Below, piece after piece: positions 54,528-63,357 of a DNA stretch of 64,000 nucleotides. The stretch's first letter is position 1. Every line of letters begins with the position of its first letter. The notes beneath the pieces were generated by a model. That model was given only the letters and a program-made list of their open reading frames with translations. It did not search any database and had not been told where the DNA came from. Origin of the DNA: Lachnospiraceae bacterium (GTDB taxonomy: Bacteria; Bacillota; Clostridia; Lachnospirales; Lachnospiraceae). The stretch covers positions 49,660 to 113,659 of the forward strand of contig JALEKK010000018.1 in NCBI GenBank assembly GCA_022769005.1. Reading direction: 5' to 3'. A program made the position numbers and the translations under genes.

Positions 54528-54878
54528 TCAGTCGCAATCATGGTCATCGTCATCGTCATCGCAATCGCAGTCACAGTCATAATCATAATCCCTGCTTCTG
54601 CTTCCGGATGAGCCGAAAGCAGATCTTCTGCCCGTTTTTTTACCCGAACCGAATATGGAACTTCTTCCCGATGAGGAACTTCTTCCCGATGACCTGTATG
54701 ACGACCTTGAGTATTCTCTTTCACATTCGCAGTCATCGTCATCTTCACACTCGCATTCGCAGTCATAGTCATCGTCATCGCTTTGATAATCGTCCGAACA
54801 ATCGTAAACGCCGCCGTTTGTAATAAAATCTTCGGAGTCTGTCACTATGTCCGATTCAAAATATTCTTCTTTTTGCAT
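54528..54878 (-). CDS. 116-residue Asp/Glu/Cys-block RiPP precursor candidate
   Basis: Starts at 54878 with AAGGGGG upstream. The leader MQKEEYFESDIVTDSEDFIT and the NGGVYDC segment parallel the 46-residue peptide. Then comes an acidic Cys block (about 33-53) with DCECECEDDDDCECE, a Ser/Arg/Gly-rich middle (about 54-95) with two exact tandem copies of an 18-bp unit coding SSGRSS (54657-54692), a basic patch GKKTGRR, and a second acidic block (about 97-116) with DCDCDCDDDDDDHDCD. Ten Cys in all, no signal peptide. Unusual composition for a bacterial protein. It lies directly after the radical SAM gene. Substrate of that enzyme is the leading guess. Confidence 0.75.
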   Translation of the reverse strand: MQKEEYFESDIVTDSEDFITNGGVYDCSDDYQSDDDDYDCECECEDDDDCECEREYSRSSYRSSGRSSSSGRSSIFGSGKKTGRRSAFGSSGSRSRDYDYDCDCDCDDDDDDHDCD

Positions 54879-54915
54879 TGGTACCCCCTTGAACACATTT
54901 TAAAACGTATAACAA

Positions 54916-54951
54916 ATGGTATCTCACATACATGATCTAGATGGTTTCTCA
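54916..54951 (-). repeat. Direct repeat upstream of the 116-residue precursor
   Basis: ATGGTATCTCA (54916-54926) and ATGGTTTCTCA (54941-54951) differ in one base and repeat with a 25-base period in the region between the radical SAM stop and the precursor start. This is a possible regulator-binding site; no promoter here is convincing. Confidence 0.5.
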
Positions 54952-55025
54952 TTAAAAAATAACGAAAAACACACGCCTTCGTCAATATTCTAAATCGTCC
55001 TCGTGTCAGTATTTTTACACTTCAG

Positions 55026-56537
55026 TTATTGTGTAGCCTTTGTTTCTTTCCGCTCTTTTTCAACGGATAATTCATGAAGTATGGTTCGTTTGTTCTGAGC
55101 AATAATCTCATCTCTTTCCGAAACTGAACATGAATGGCTTATAGGGCAGTTTTTTAATTTATAACACGCAGGGTATGCCGGACAAGAATCACATTCGGCT
55201 CCCTCTTCTTCCCGTTCCTTCCACTCCTCCACGACCTTCATGTCCGTATAATCGCTGTCTATATGTCCTATGGTTTTGTCGTCGAGGAAGTGTTCGCACT
55301 TGATAATAAGTCCGTCCGGACCGAATCCCACATGATTGTCATTGTCCGCCATACAGCCTGTTATTCTCAATTTCAGTCCTGATTTCAAATATGAACCCAG
55401 TCCGAGATTGTTTAATTTATCCGATAATTTAATGATGTTGTTAACAAGGTCTTTCTTTGAGTCTCCTTCCCGATCCATTTCTTCAAACAGACCTCCCACA
55501 TATGCCGTAACCCTGTTAACATCGGAAAACTCATGTCCGAGAATATCCGCAAACTTATCCATATCGTCATAATTATAAGCCCCGACATTAAGACGTATGT
55601 TGACGCTTATGTTATTATCCGAAAGCATATGTATATTTCTTATTACCCTGTCATAGGGATGCGCCGAAATCTCTTCATTTACGTATTTACCGGCATAATT
55701 ATATATATCGGCATCATTTTCATTATAATAATTCTTTGTTTTATTATATACGTCTCTTGTGCCGTCAAGTGTAATCTGTATGTTTTTGAGATTCCATTTG
55801 TCTTTTGCGCGCTTAATAAGTTCGTCATTAAATATATATCCGTTGCTTATCATTACCGACGAATATTCTATGTTCCCGTCTGCCAGACCTTCGCATATTA
55901 TATCAATGATATCTGGGCGCATCAGGGGCTCTCCCCCGAACCAGCTCAAAGTTACGTGCCTGCCGTTATGATGAGTCTTAATATAATCAACTATCTTGCC
56001 GGCCGTTTCCTCCGTCATATCCCTGTACTTTATCCCATGCTCATAACAATAAAAACACCTGGCATTGCATCTTGTGGTGGTAAGTATCTTATATGATGTT
56101 ATTCCTCTTTTTTTGTTTATAAGCTTACAGGCAAGTCTCAATTCTTCCACAAGATTTTTCTCGTCAAAATCCGCAGGAACAATAAACCAATGTTTAAGCA
56201 GATGCGACAATAATTCGTCTTTTGAAATGTCTTCCCATCCCAAATTCTTCAAAAATCCGTTCAATACGGCTTTAATACGGCCGTCAATCCTAATAACCGT
56301 ATCATTTTCCGGATTTTCCGAGGCCCGTAACAAAACGGCGGCGTCTTTTGATAAACATCGGTTAAATTCATCAATTCCGATATACAAAAGCTCCCCCGAC
56401 ATATAATTATTTACGGCAAATCCGTCTTCATAAGGAATGAATACCGTCCATTTTAATAATCTGTATGAATTGCTTTTATTCTTCTGCAGACCGGCAATAT
56501 CAAGCACAGCCTGCTCCGGAGATACAACAACACGCAT
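55026..56537 (-). CDS. Radical SAM/SPASM peptide-modifying enzyme
   Basis: A 503-residue enzyme. The N-terminal part (about 1-140) is unusual and may hold the precursor. The radical SAM cluster motif is CNARCFYC (Cys157, 161 and 164), with GGEP at 201-204 and TLDGT near 257. The SPASM region for auxiliary clusters has Cys395, Cys414 and then Cys449, 452, 458, 464 and 470 (ECDSCPAYPACYKLKNCPIS). SPASM enzymes of this size join Cys sulfur to carbon atoms or make other crosslinks in RiPPs. The start is coupled to the PqqD gene (two bases after its stop). The charged tail has no special motif. Confidence 0.88.
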   Translation of the reverse strand: MRVVVSPEQAVLDIAGLQKNKSNSYRLLKWTVFIPYEDGFAVNNYMSGELLYIGIDEFNRCLSKDAAVLLRASENPENDTVIRIDGRIKAVLNGFLKNLGWEDISKDELLSHLLKHWFIVPADFDEKNLVEELRLACKLINKKRGITSYKILTTTRCNARCFYCYEHGIKYRDMTEETAGKIVDYIKTHHNGRHVTLSWFGGEPLMRPDIIDIICEGLADGNIEYSSVMISNGYIFNDELIKRAKDKWNLKNIQITLDGTRDVYNKTKNYYNENDADIYNYAGKYVNEEISAHPYDRVIRNIHMLSDNNISVNIRLNVGAYNYDDMDKFADILGHEFSDVNRVTAYVGGLFEEMDREGDSKKDLVNNIIKLSDKLNNLGLGSYLKSGLKLRITGCMADNDNHVGFGPDGLIIKCEHFLDDKTIGHIDSDYTDMKVVEEWKEREEEGAECDSCPAYPACYKLKNCPISHSCSVSERDEIIAQNKRTILHELSVEKERKETKATQ

Positions 56538-56539
56538 AA

Positions 56540-56806
56540 TCAGTCCTCTATGGCATCTATGCTTTTGAGCTTTTCCAAGATTTTGTCCAGATCCGATTCC
56601 AGCTTTTCGACTGGAGCATCATATGTATCCGTCAGTTTTTGCAATATTTCTTCCTTAGTTGTGCCTTCCTTTAACATGTCGACAACAAATGCCGCCGTTG
56701 AATTACTTCTTACGATTCCCTTAAAACTGCTTTCCGAGTTATCGACAGGAACCATAATCTGTCCGTCTGCCACCTTTTGTGTACAAAATGTTTTCTTAAT
56801 TTTCAT
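56540..56806 (-). CDS. PqqD-family peptide-binding (RRE) protein
   Basis: An 88-residue protein of the PqqD/RRE fold. It has the winged-helix pattern KKTFCTQKVADGQIMVPVDN, then the FKGIVRSNSTAAFVVDMLKEGTT core and a Glu-rich helix (ILQKLTDTYDAPVEKLESDL). RRE proteins hold the leader of the precursor and hand it to the modifying enzyme. The start at 56806 has GGAGG seven bases upstream. It is the first gene of the operon, with promoter TTGGCT-16-TATAAT (56864-56891), and precedes the radical SAM gene by two bases. Confidence 0.88.
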   Translation of the reverse strand: MKIKKTFCTQKVADGQIMVPVDNSESSFKGIVRSNSTAAFVVDMLKEGTTKEEILQKLTDTYDAPVEKLESDLDKILEKLKSIDAIED

Positions 56807-56863
56807 AATCCCTCCATTCGATAAAAATAAAAAACCGTAAATTATCGCAGTCATATGGCTCTA

Positions 56864-56891
56864 ATTATACGCCGTAAAAGTAAAAAGCCAA
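56864..56891 (-). promoter_or_regulatory. Probable promoter of the PqqD/radical SAM operon
   Basis: On the minus strand TTGGCT (56886-56891), 16 bases, TATAAT (56864-56869), 58 bases ahead of the PqqD start. The spacing is slightly short. A palindromic ACTTAATTAAGT lies at 56926-56937 upstream. Confidence 0.5.
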
Positions 56892-57072
56892 ATTAATTAT
56901 CCCATAATTTACCGGATATTTAATTACTTAATTAAGTTTAGACACAGGCGGGAAGATTTGTGACTTTTTTTCTTCTCATATGTGCTAATATATAAAATAA
57001 TATCCTGCTTTTCGTATACGGAATCTCACAATGGTTACGGAAGCGGAAAATACAGTATTTAAAGGTGTTTTT

Positions 57073-58245
57073 ATGTCTAAAGATTACAATCCCGGATTTA
57101 AGAGTCTGATCTATCTTACGGCATGCGCTCTTAATGACAAGGCTCCGAATATGAAGTCTGTGCCGGACAATGAACTGTTCCGAATTTTCGAACTCAGCAA
57201 GCTGCACAGCGTTACATCCGTTGTGTCATTTGCATTTGATAAATGTGACGATGACAGGATGACAAACGACTATAAACTGGCGTGGGATATGTCCGCCGTT
57301 ACCGCATTTAAACGGCGTGCATTATTTGACGCCGAGAGGTCGCAGATATGCGCCTTCCTTGAACAAAAAGGCATTTGGCATATTCCTCTTAAGGGTGTTA
57401 TACTCCAGGATCTGTACCCTCACTACGAAATGAGGGAAATGGCCGATAACGATTTGCTCATTGACGATCGATACAGGGAAGATATAAAAAAATATATGCT
57501 CAACCGCGGTTATAATATTCACTTTGCGGGTGTTACCAATCACGACGAATATACCAAGGCGCCGGTTTATAACTTTGAATTTCACACAAGGCTGTTCCAA
57601 TACACCTTCAGCGAAAAATTTGCCGATTATTACTCCGATGTAAAAAGAAGGCTCATAAAAGATCCCGACTCGGAATACGGATTTCATTTTAACAATGAGG
57701 ATTTTTACATATATATGACGGCTCATGCATACAAGCATTTCAAAGAGGGCGGAACCGGCTTAAGGTCACTTACCGACGTATATATATTCAACAAAGCATA
57801 CGGCGATGTATTGGACAGGAAATATATTTCCGATGAGTTGGAAAAGCTTGGAATTCGCGGTTTTGAAATTATGTGCCGAAATGTTTCAAAGCTGTTATTT
57901 GCGGACCCGGACGCCACATTAAGTGCAATAGAGGCGCTGACGCCTTCTCAAAGAAGATTTCTTGTGTTCCTGTCTCACACCGGTGCATACGGTACGGACG
58001 AGGAATTTGTTAAGAGTAAGTTCAAAAAAATCACCGGCAGTGATAAAATGACCTTTGCAAATAAACTGAAATATTACAACAGCAGACTGTTCCCGAATGA
58101 AAGTTACTACAGGGAAGCCCATCCGTTTCTGTATAAGCACAAGTTTTTAAGACCCGGTTTTCTGATGTACAGGGCCGTAAACAGGCTTATTGTCAACAGA
58201 AAAAAAATCATAGGCGAACTCAAAACCATAAATAAAAGGAAGTAG
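57073..58245 (+). CDS. Nucleotidyltransferase-family protein of the RiPP cluster
   Basis: A 390-residue protein of the uncharacterised nucleotidyltransferase family often found beside lasso and other RiPP genes. The catalytic-type signature is IPLKGVILQDLYPHYEMREMADNDLLIDDRY (about 100-132), where the Asp pair of the fold is seen. FEFHTRLFQYTFSEKF and HAYKHFKEGGTGLRSLTDVYIF are further conserved-looking stretches. It is transcribed away from the PqqD operon, with 266 bases between. The start at 57073 is preferred to 57031 because AAAGGTG precedes it. The substrate could be the peptide or a small molecule. Confidence 0.8.
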   Translation: MSKDYNPGFKSLIYLTACALNDKAPNMKSVPDNELFRIFELSKLHSVTSVVSFAFDKCDDDRMTNDYKLAWDMSAVTAFKRRALFDAERSQICAFLEQKGIWHIPLKGVILQDLYPHYEMREMADNDLLIDDRYREDIKKYMLNRGYNIHFAGVTNHDEYTKAPVYNFEFHTRLFQYTFSEKFADYYSDVKRRLIKDPDSEYGFHFNNEDFYIYMTAHAYKHFKEGGTGLRSLTDVYIFNKAYGDVLDRKYISDELEKLGIRGFEIMCRNVSKLLFADPDATLSAIEALTPSQRRFLVFLSHTGAYGTDEEFVKSKFKKITGSDKMTFANKLKYYNSRLFPNESYYREAHPFLYKHKFLRPGFLMYRAVNRLIVNRKKIIGELKTINKRK

Positions 58246-58297
58246 CAGCTGCACATTCTCTTTCTGTTGCATTATTTATTTTACTTAGGAGATAACT

Positions 58298-59686
58298 ATG
58301 AGTGTTTATAATTTAGATTTAAATAATCCAATCCATGTCCATTTTATCGGGATAGGAGGAATAAGCATGAGCGGAATAGCTCATATATTGCTTTCCAACG
58401 GATTTAAGGTTACGGGTTCCGACATGAATAAATCTGCCGTTACGGAAGAACTTGAAGCCATTGGCGCAAAGGTTATGACTCCTCAGAAAGCCGAAAATAT
58501 TACGGATGACATCGATCTTGTGGTTTATACCGCCGCCATTCATCCGGATAATCCTGAATTTTCGGAATGTGTAAAGAGAAATATCCCAATGGAAACACGC
58601 GCCGATATACTCGGACAGCTTATGAAAAGCTATAATAAATCAATTTGCATATCCGGAACTCACGGCAAAACGACAACCACTGCCATGCTTGCTCAGATTC
58701 TCATAAGCGCGGAAGCCGACCCAACGGTTTCTCTCGGCGGTATTCTGCCCGCTTTCGGCAACATAAGGATAGGAAAAAAAGATGTTATTGCGGTGGAGAG
58801 CTGTGAATATACCAACAGTTTTCTGTCTTTCTTCCCTACTACCGCCGTCATACTTAACATTGCGCCGGATCATCTCGATTTCTTTAAGGATCTTGAGGAC
58901 ATAAGAAATTCATTCAGGCGATTTGCGGAACTGGTTCCGAAAAGTACGGGCAAAGTCGTAATTAACAGCGAAATAGAAAACATTGATTTCTTTAAACCCG
59001 AAGGAATTTCAGACTTTGTTACTTTCGGTCCGAATTCTGAAAGCGATTATTATGCAGCGGATGTCGCATATGATAAAAACGGCTTTGCTTCGTATACTCT
59101 TGTATGTAAGGGGGAAGGATCCGTTAAAATACAGCTTCATGTTCCCGGATTTCACAATGTTTTAAATTCCCTTGCCGCCGCTGCCGCCGCTCATATTAAC
59201 GGAGTTGATTTTGAGAGCATTGCAAAAGGTCTTTCACAATTTACCGGAACAAAAAGAAGATACGAATATAAAGGTGAGGTAAACGGCATAACCATAATAG
59301 ACGATTACGCTCACCACCCGGATGAAATAAGAGCTACCTTGTCCGCAATAAAAAATACGGAGCACAACAGCCTATGGGTCGTTTTTCAGCCGCATACATA
59401 CACAAGAACGAAAGCTCTTTTAAACGAATTCGCAGAGTGCCTTTCCCTCGGAGACGGAGACCATGTTATTATCGCCAAGATATATCCTGCAAGAGAGGAA
59501 GATATCTACGGAGTTCATTCTGAAGATCTTGCGGCTCTTATTTCCGACGGAGGAGCGGACTGCGTATGCATCAACTCCTTTGAAGATATAGCGCGCTACG
59601 TTAAGGAACATGCAAAGCCGGGTGACTGTGTGCTTACAATGGGAGCGGGAGATGTATACAAAGTAGGTGAATTGATGCTTAAATAA
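58298..59686 (+). CDS. murC: UDP-N-acetylmuramate--L-alanine ligase
   Basis: A 462-residue peptidoglycan ligase that adds L-Ala to UDP-MurNAc. FIGIGGISMSGIAHILLSNGFKVTGSD (Rossmann loop), ISGTHGKTTTTAMLA (P-loop), VAVESCEYTNSFLSF, ILNIAPDHLDFF, RRYEYKGEVNGITIIDDYAHHP and FQPHTYTRTK are the MurC signatures. Full length. GGAG lies six bases upstream. It leads a plus-strand run into dnaD, dnaC and prs, an order common in Clostridia. Confidence 0.97.
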   Translation: MSVYNLDLNNPIHVHFIGIGGISMSGIAHILLSNGFKVTGSDMNKSAVTEELEAIGAKVMTPQKAENITDDIDLVVYTAAIHPDNPEFSECVKRNIPMETRADILGQLMKSYNKSICISGTHGKTTTTAMLAQILISAEADPTVSLGGILPAFGNIRIGKKDVIAVESCEYTNSFLSFFPTTAVILNIAPDHLDFFKDLEDIRNSFRRFAELVPKSTGKVVINSEIENIDFFKPEGISDFVTFGPNSESDYYAADVAYDKNGFASYTLVCKGEGSVKIQLHVPGFHNVLNSLAAAAAAHINGVDFESIAKGLSQFTGTKRRYEYKGEVNGITIIDDYAHHPDEIRATLSAIKNTEHNSLWVVFQPHTYTRTKALLNEFAECLSLGDGDHVIIAKIYPAREEDIYGVHSEDLAALISDGGADCVCINSFEDIARYVKEHAKPGDCVLTMGAGDVYKVGELMLK

Positions 59687-59765
59687 CGTCATACCGTAAA
59701 TGTATTCTCATGTCGGAAGGCATACGGTATACGTATGAAAATTTATAATTGTTAAGGAGATTCTG

Positions 59766-60947
59766 ATGGGAAATATAGCTATTTCTTCTAACAGGACTAA
59801 CATGTACACAAACATATCCAATGACTTTATCGATAAATATATCGGCACTGACGGAACGACTTTCAAGGTATATGTTTATCTTTTGAGTCTTACACAACAG
59901 AATATTACTATCAGCTCCATGGAATCCATCGGAATCATATTGGGAATTGATGCATTTACACTTGAATCCGCCCTTTTGTATTGGCAGTCCGAAGGTCTTA
60001 TATCATTGTCTTTGGATAACAACAACAATATAACCGGAATAGTTATAAATGACGCCGACAGAAGAAATAACGGCTCCCGTCGAAGGACCGTTATCCCGAA
60101 ACGAAACGACGGCATTATTCCTCCCGGCGCCGACTCCGATACAATCCGCACGTATCCCGGTCATGACGGAAGAGATGTCAGCGATGTCACCGGAAAACCG
60201 GAGCCATCCGTCGCAGGCAATACCAATGATCCGAGAAGACAGCAGATATACGAAGATATAAAGAACAATGCAATGAAGGCTCTTATGCCTGAACACGATT
60301 CCATAAAAGAAGTTGTATTTTATGCCGAGAAATATCTTGACATACAGGTCAACGAGTCTAACAGAGAACGTCTTATATCCATATACAATCATCTGTACGG
60401 AAATGTGGATCTTGTTGAACATCTGCTTATATACGCCGCGGAGCACCACAAAAAGAACCTGCGTTATCTGGAAAAAATAGCCGTTGACTGGAACCGTAAT
60501 CACATAAGAAACAGGGAAGATGCCGATAATTATCTCAAAAATTTCACGGATTACTACGGTCGTGTTATCCGGGCCTATGGCATAAGAAACAGAGATCTTA
60601 ACGACGAGGAACTTGAGAATGTAGATAAATGGTATGACATGTTCCATACCAACAGCGACCTTATTATAGAGGCCTGTAACAGAACCATGAGAATATGCCA
60701 CGAACCGGCCTTCGGTTACACCGACAAAATTCTTTCAGAATGGTACAGCAGAAATGTTTCCACCATGGAAGATGTTTTAAAGCTGGATACGGAACACAGA
60801 AACTCCGAAAGCAAAAAATATTCCAAATATTGCAATACAAAAAAAGTCAATGCGTCATTTAACTATGAGAACCAGAGAGACAACATTGATTTTGACAAGC
60901 TTGAGGAAGAACTTATTGCTCCCAAGAAATACCGCACCGACAACTGA
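59766..60947 (+). CDS. dnaD: DnaD-domain replication initiation protein
   Basis: A 393-residue protein. An N-terminal winged-helix domain is about 1-105 (FKVYVYLLSLTQQNITISSMESIGIILGIDAFTLESALLYWQSEGLI). A disordered linker follows. Two DnaD C-terminal-type repeats are about 170-245 and 280-345 (NLRYLEKIAVDWNRNHIRNREDA; GYTDKILSEWYSRNVSTMEDVLK), the common layout. DnaD/DnaB-type proteins load the replicative helicase with DnaI. AAGGAG lies upstream and dnaC follows 13 bases on. An imperfect hairpin (ATACCGT/ACGGTAT, 59691-59730) precedes the gene. Confidence 0.9.
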   Translation: MGNIAISSNRTNMYTNISNDFIDKYIGTDGTTFKVYVYLLSLTQQNITISSMESIGIILGIDAFTLESALLYWQSEGLISLSLDNNNNITGIVINDADRRNNGSRRRTVIPKRNDGIIPPGADSDTIRTYPGHDGRDVSDVTGKPEPSVAGNTNDPRRQQIYEDIKNNAMKALMPEHDSIKEVVFYAEKYLDIQVNESNRERLISIYNHLYGNVDLVEHLLIYAAEHHKKNLRYLEKIAVDWNRNHIRNREDADNYLKNFTDYYGRVIRAYGIRNRDLNDEELENVDKWYDMFHTNSDLIIEACNRTMRICHEPAFGYTDKILSEWYSRNVSTMEDVLKLDTEHRNSESKKYSKYCNTKKVNASFNYENQRDNIDFDKLEEELIAPKKYRTDN

Positions 60948-60960
60948 TAAGGAGTAGCAT

Positions 60961-62001
60961 ATGCCTCTTACTAATCAACAATATAACGCCGTTACACGTC
61001 AATATGACCTTATACGAATTAAAAACAGGCATATTCTTGACGACAGGATTGAAGATGTTTTGGCAAAAGCCCCCGAATATTTCGAATTTGATAAAAAGAT
61101 AAGCGAATTATCGGTAGAAGCTTCAAAACGGATACTTTCTCCCGGAATAACGGATGATGAAAAAAAAGAAATCAAAAAAGATTTGGACGCAAATCTGCGG
61201 GATGCCGAAAATGCCAAAAAAGAAATCTTGGTTCGATTATATAATGATCCGAATTATCTCGATCCTATATACACCTGCCCTAAGTGCAAAGATACCGGTT
61301 ATGTGGACAATGTAACGGAATACAGCATGAAGTCTCAATGCGAATGTTTTAAGAAAAAAGCGATAGAGCTTATATACGGCGACTCAAACCTTAAAAATAT
61401 TACATCGGGTGAGAACTTTAATACATTTGATTTAAGCCTTTATCCGGATACTCCTTCAGAGGAGCTCTCAGGCGTCTCTCCCAGAGAATATATGAGAAAA
61501 CTCGTTAATGAAACAAAGAACTTCGTTCGGGATTTCGACAAAAAGCACGGCAATTTTCTGTTTTACGGAAAAGCGGGCGTCGGAAAAACATTTTTATCGA
61601 ATTGTATTGCTTCGGAGCTTATCAAAGGTGTACACAGCGTAATTTACTTTACCGCAACGGATCTGTTCGACAGCCTTCGTAAAGATATTGCAAAAAACGG
61701 CTTCTACGATGACTCTTCCTCCGATGGACTCGGTCGGGAAGATATCGTATATTGCGATTTGCTTATTATAGATGATTTGGGAACGGAATATCCCAATCAA
61801 TTCACCGTCAATAAGCTTTTCAACATTATAAATGACAGACTTCTTAACAATAAGTCCACAATCATTTCCACCAATCTGTCTCTTAAGGAATTAAGAGATG
61901 TATATACCGAAAGAACCTTTTCAAGACTGGTCAACCTGTATAATATACGAAAAATAGTCGGCAACGATCTCAGATATGTATTAAGAGACAAATATCTGTA
62001 A
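60961..62001 (+). CDS. dnaC: Helicase loader, DnaC/DnaI-type ATPase
   Basis: A 346-residue AAA+ protein. An N-terminal region contains a zinc-like CPKCKDTG (about 104) and CECF (about 137). The AAA+ core is about 185-345: Walker A FYGKAGVGKTFLSNCIA, Walker B LLIIDDLGTEYPN, sensor STIISTNLSLKEL and arginine-finger-like ERTFSRL. It loads the DnaB helicase at replication forks with the DnaD protein encoded just upstream. GGAG lies seven bases before ATG. Confidence 0.93.
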   Translation: MPLTNQQYNAVTRQYDLIRIKNRHILDDRIEDVLAKAPEYFEFDKKISELSVEASKRILSPGITDDEKKEIKKDLDANLRDAENAKKEILVRLYNDPNYLDPIYTCPKCKDTGYVDNVTEYSMKSQCECFKKKAIELIYGDSNLKNITSGENFNTFDLSLYPDTPSEELSGVSPREYMRKLVNETKNFVRDFDKKHGNFLFYGKAGVGKTFLSNCIASELIKGVHSVIYFTATDLFDSLRKDIAKNGFYDDSSSDGLGREDIVYCDLLIIDDLGTEYPNQFTVNKLFNIINDRLLNNKSTIISTNLSLKELRDVYTERTFSRLVNLYNIRKIVGNDLRYVLRDKYL

Positions 62002-62051
62002 TCCGCATTCAAATATGTATACATATGCATCCACTTATTTATAAATACCGT

Positions 62052-62080
62052 TTGACTTAATCATTTATAAAGGTTAATAT
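62052..62080 (+). promoter_or_regulatory. Promoter of prs
   Basis: TTGACT (62052-62057), 17 bases, TAATAT (62075-62080), about 47 bases ahead of prs. Confidence 0.65.
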
Positions 62081-62126
62081 TTTTTTAATGTATATTCTTG
62101 AATAATTATTGGGGAGGACATATTAT

Positions 62127-63311
62127 ATGCCACGCGACGAACGCCATATTGAAAATATACCTTACGGTTCACTTGGAATCATACCTTTAAAGAGCTGCTC
62201 CGCACTCGGTGAAAAGGTTGACAAATACCTTGTGGAATGGAGAAACAGAAGATCCGATTCCACAAATTTAAACGGATATAAAAAAGACTCTTACATTATC
62301 CCGGTTGAGACCCCACGTTTCGGATCAGGCGAGGCGAAAGCCGTTATCAACAGCTCCGTAAGAGGAAACGACCTGTTTATTATGGTTGATGTTGTAAATA
62401 ACAGTCTTACATATAAAATGGGCGGTTTTATTAACCATATGTCCCCTGACGACCACTATGCCGACGTTAAGCGTGTTATTGCCGCCGCAAGCGGTAAGGC
62501 AAGAAGAATAAATGTTATTATGCCTTTCCTCTATGAAAGCAGACAACATAAAAAGACTGCCCGCGAATCTCTCGACTGTGCATATATGCTCCAGGAGCTT
62601 GTGGCCATGGGCGTTGACAACATTATTACATTTGATGCTCATGATCCGAGAGTTCAAAATTCAATTCCTCTCAGCGGATTTGAATCGGTGTCATGCACAT
62701 ATCAGTTCATTAAATATCTCCTTCTCAATGTAAGCGATCTTACCATCGACTCAGACCATATGATGGTTATCAGCCCCGATGAAGGCGGCATGGGAAGAGC
62801 CGTATACTTTGCCAACATTCTCGGTCTTGACATGGGGATGTTCTACAAAAGAAGAGATTATACAAAGGTTGTTGACGGAAGAAATCCTATAGTTGCTCAC
62901 GAATTCCTCGGAACAAACGTTGAGGGCAAGGATGTGGTTATTATAGACGATATGATTTCTTCGGGAGAAAGTATGCTTGAAGTGGCTGCCGAACTTAAGG
63001 CAAGAAAGGCAAGAAGAGTATTCTGCGCTACAACTTTCGGTCTTTTTACAAACGGATTTGACAAATTCGATCAGGCTCACAAGGACGGTATTATCGACAA
63101 GGTACTTACAACCAATCTTATTTATCAGTCTGAAGAACTTCTCAAAAAGCCATGGTATATCAATGTTGATGTAAGTAAATATATTGCTCTTATTATAGAT
63201 ACCATCAATCACGATGCTTCTATCAGCAATCTTCTTACTCCCGTTGATCGTATCCAGGAGAAAGTTAAGGAATATAACGCAAGTAAAGAAACAATAGATA
63301 TTGATATTTGA
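62127..63311 (+). CDS. prs: Ribose-phosphate pyrophosphokinase (PRPP synthetase)
   Basis: A 394-residue enzyme, longer than the usual 310-320 residues. It makes PRPP from ribose-5-phosphate and ATP. FIMVDVVN near residue 90, a short PRPP loop VVIIDDMISSGESML near 275, SPDEGGMGRAVYFANILGLDM near 220 and KRRDYTKVVDGRNP are recognisable. About 45 extra residues are at the N-terminus and about 35 at the C-terminus. The start at 62127 has GGGGAGG nine bases upstream; an 18-base longer start would use the ribosome site as codons. It feeds PncB and nucleotide synthesis. Confidence 0.93.
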   Translation: MPRDERHIENIPYGSLGIIPLKSCSALGEKVDKYLVEWRNRRSDSTNLNGYKKDSYIIPVETPRFGSGEAKAVINSSVRGNDLFIMVDVVNNSLTYKMGGFINHMSPDDHYADVKRVIAAASGKARRINVIMPFLYESRQHKKTARESLDCAYMLQELVAMGVDNIITFDAHDPRVQNSIPLSGFESVSCTYQFIKYLLLNVSDLTIDSDHMMVISPDEGGMGRAVYFANILGLDMGMFYKRRDYTKVVDGRNPIVAHEFLGTNVEGKDVVIIDDMISSGESMLEVAAELKARKARRVFCATTFGLFTNGFDKFDQAHKDGIIDKVLTTNLIYQSEELLKKPWYINVDVSKYIALIIDTINHDASISNLLTPVDRIQEKVKEYNASKETIDIDI

Positions 63312-63357
63312 ATGTATAATATGCGGTATTACTGATATATCCGGTATAACCGTACAT

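Noticed and set aside
54524..54778. Reading frame with a Met-Thr repeat on the minus strand
   Set aside because: A frame shadow of the Asp/Cys-rich precursor; the composition comes from GATGAC repeats read in another frame.
52765..58245. Lasso peptide cluster
   Set aside because: No asparagine-synthetase-like cyclase and no B2-type protease; a radical SAM enzyme is present instead.
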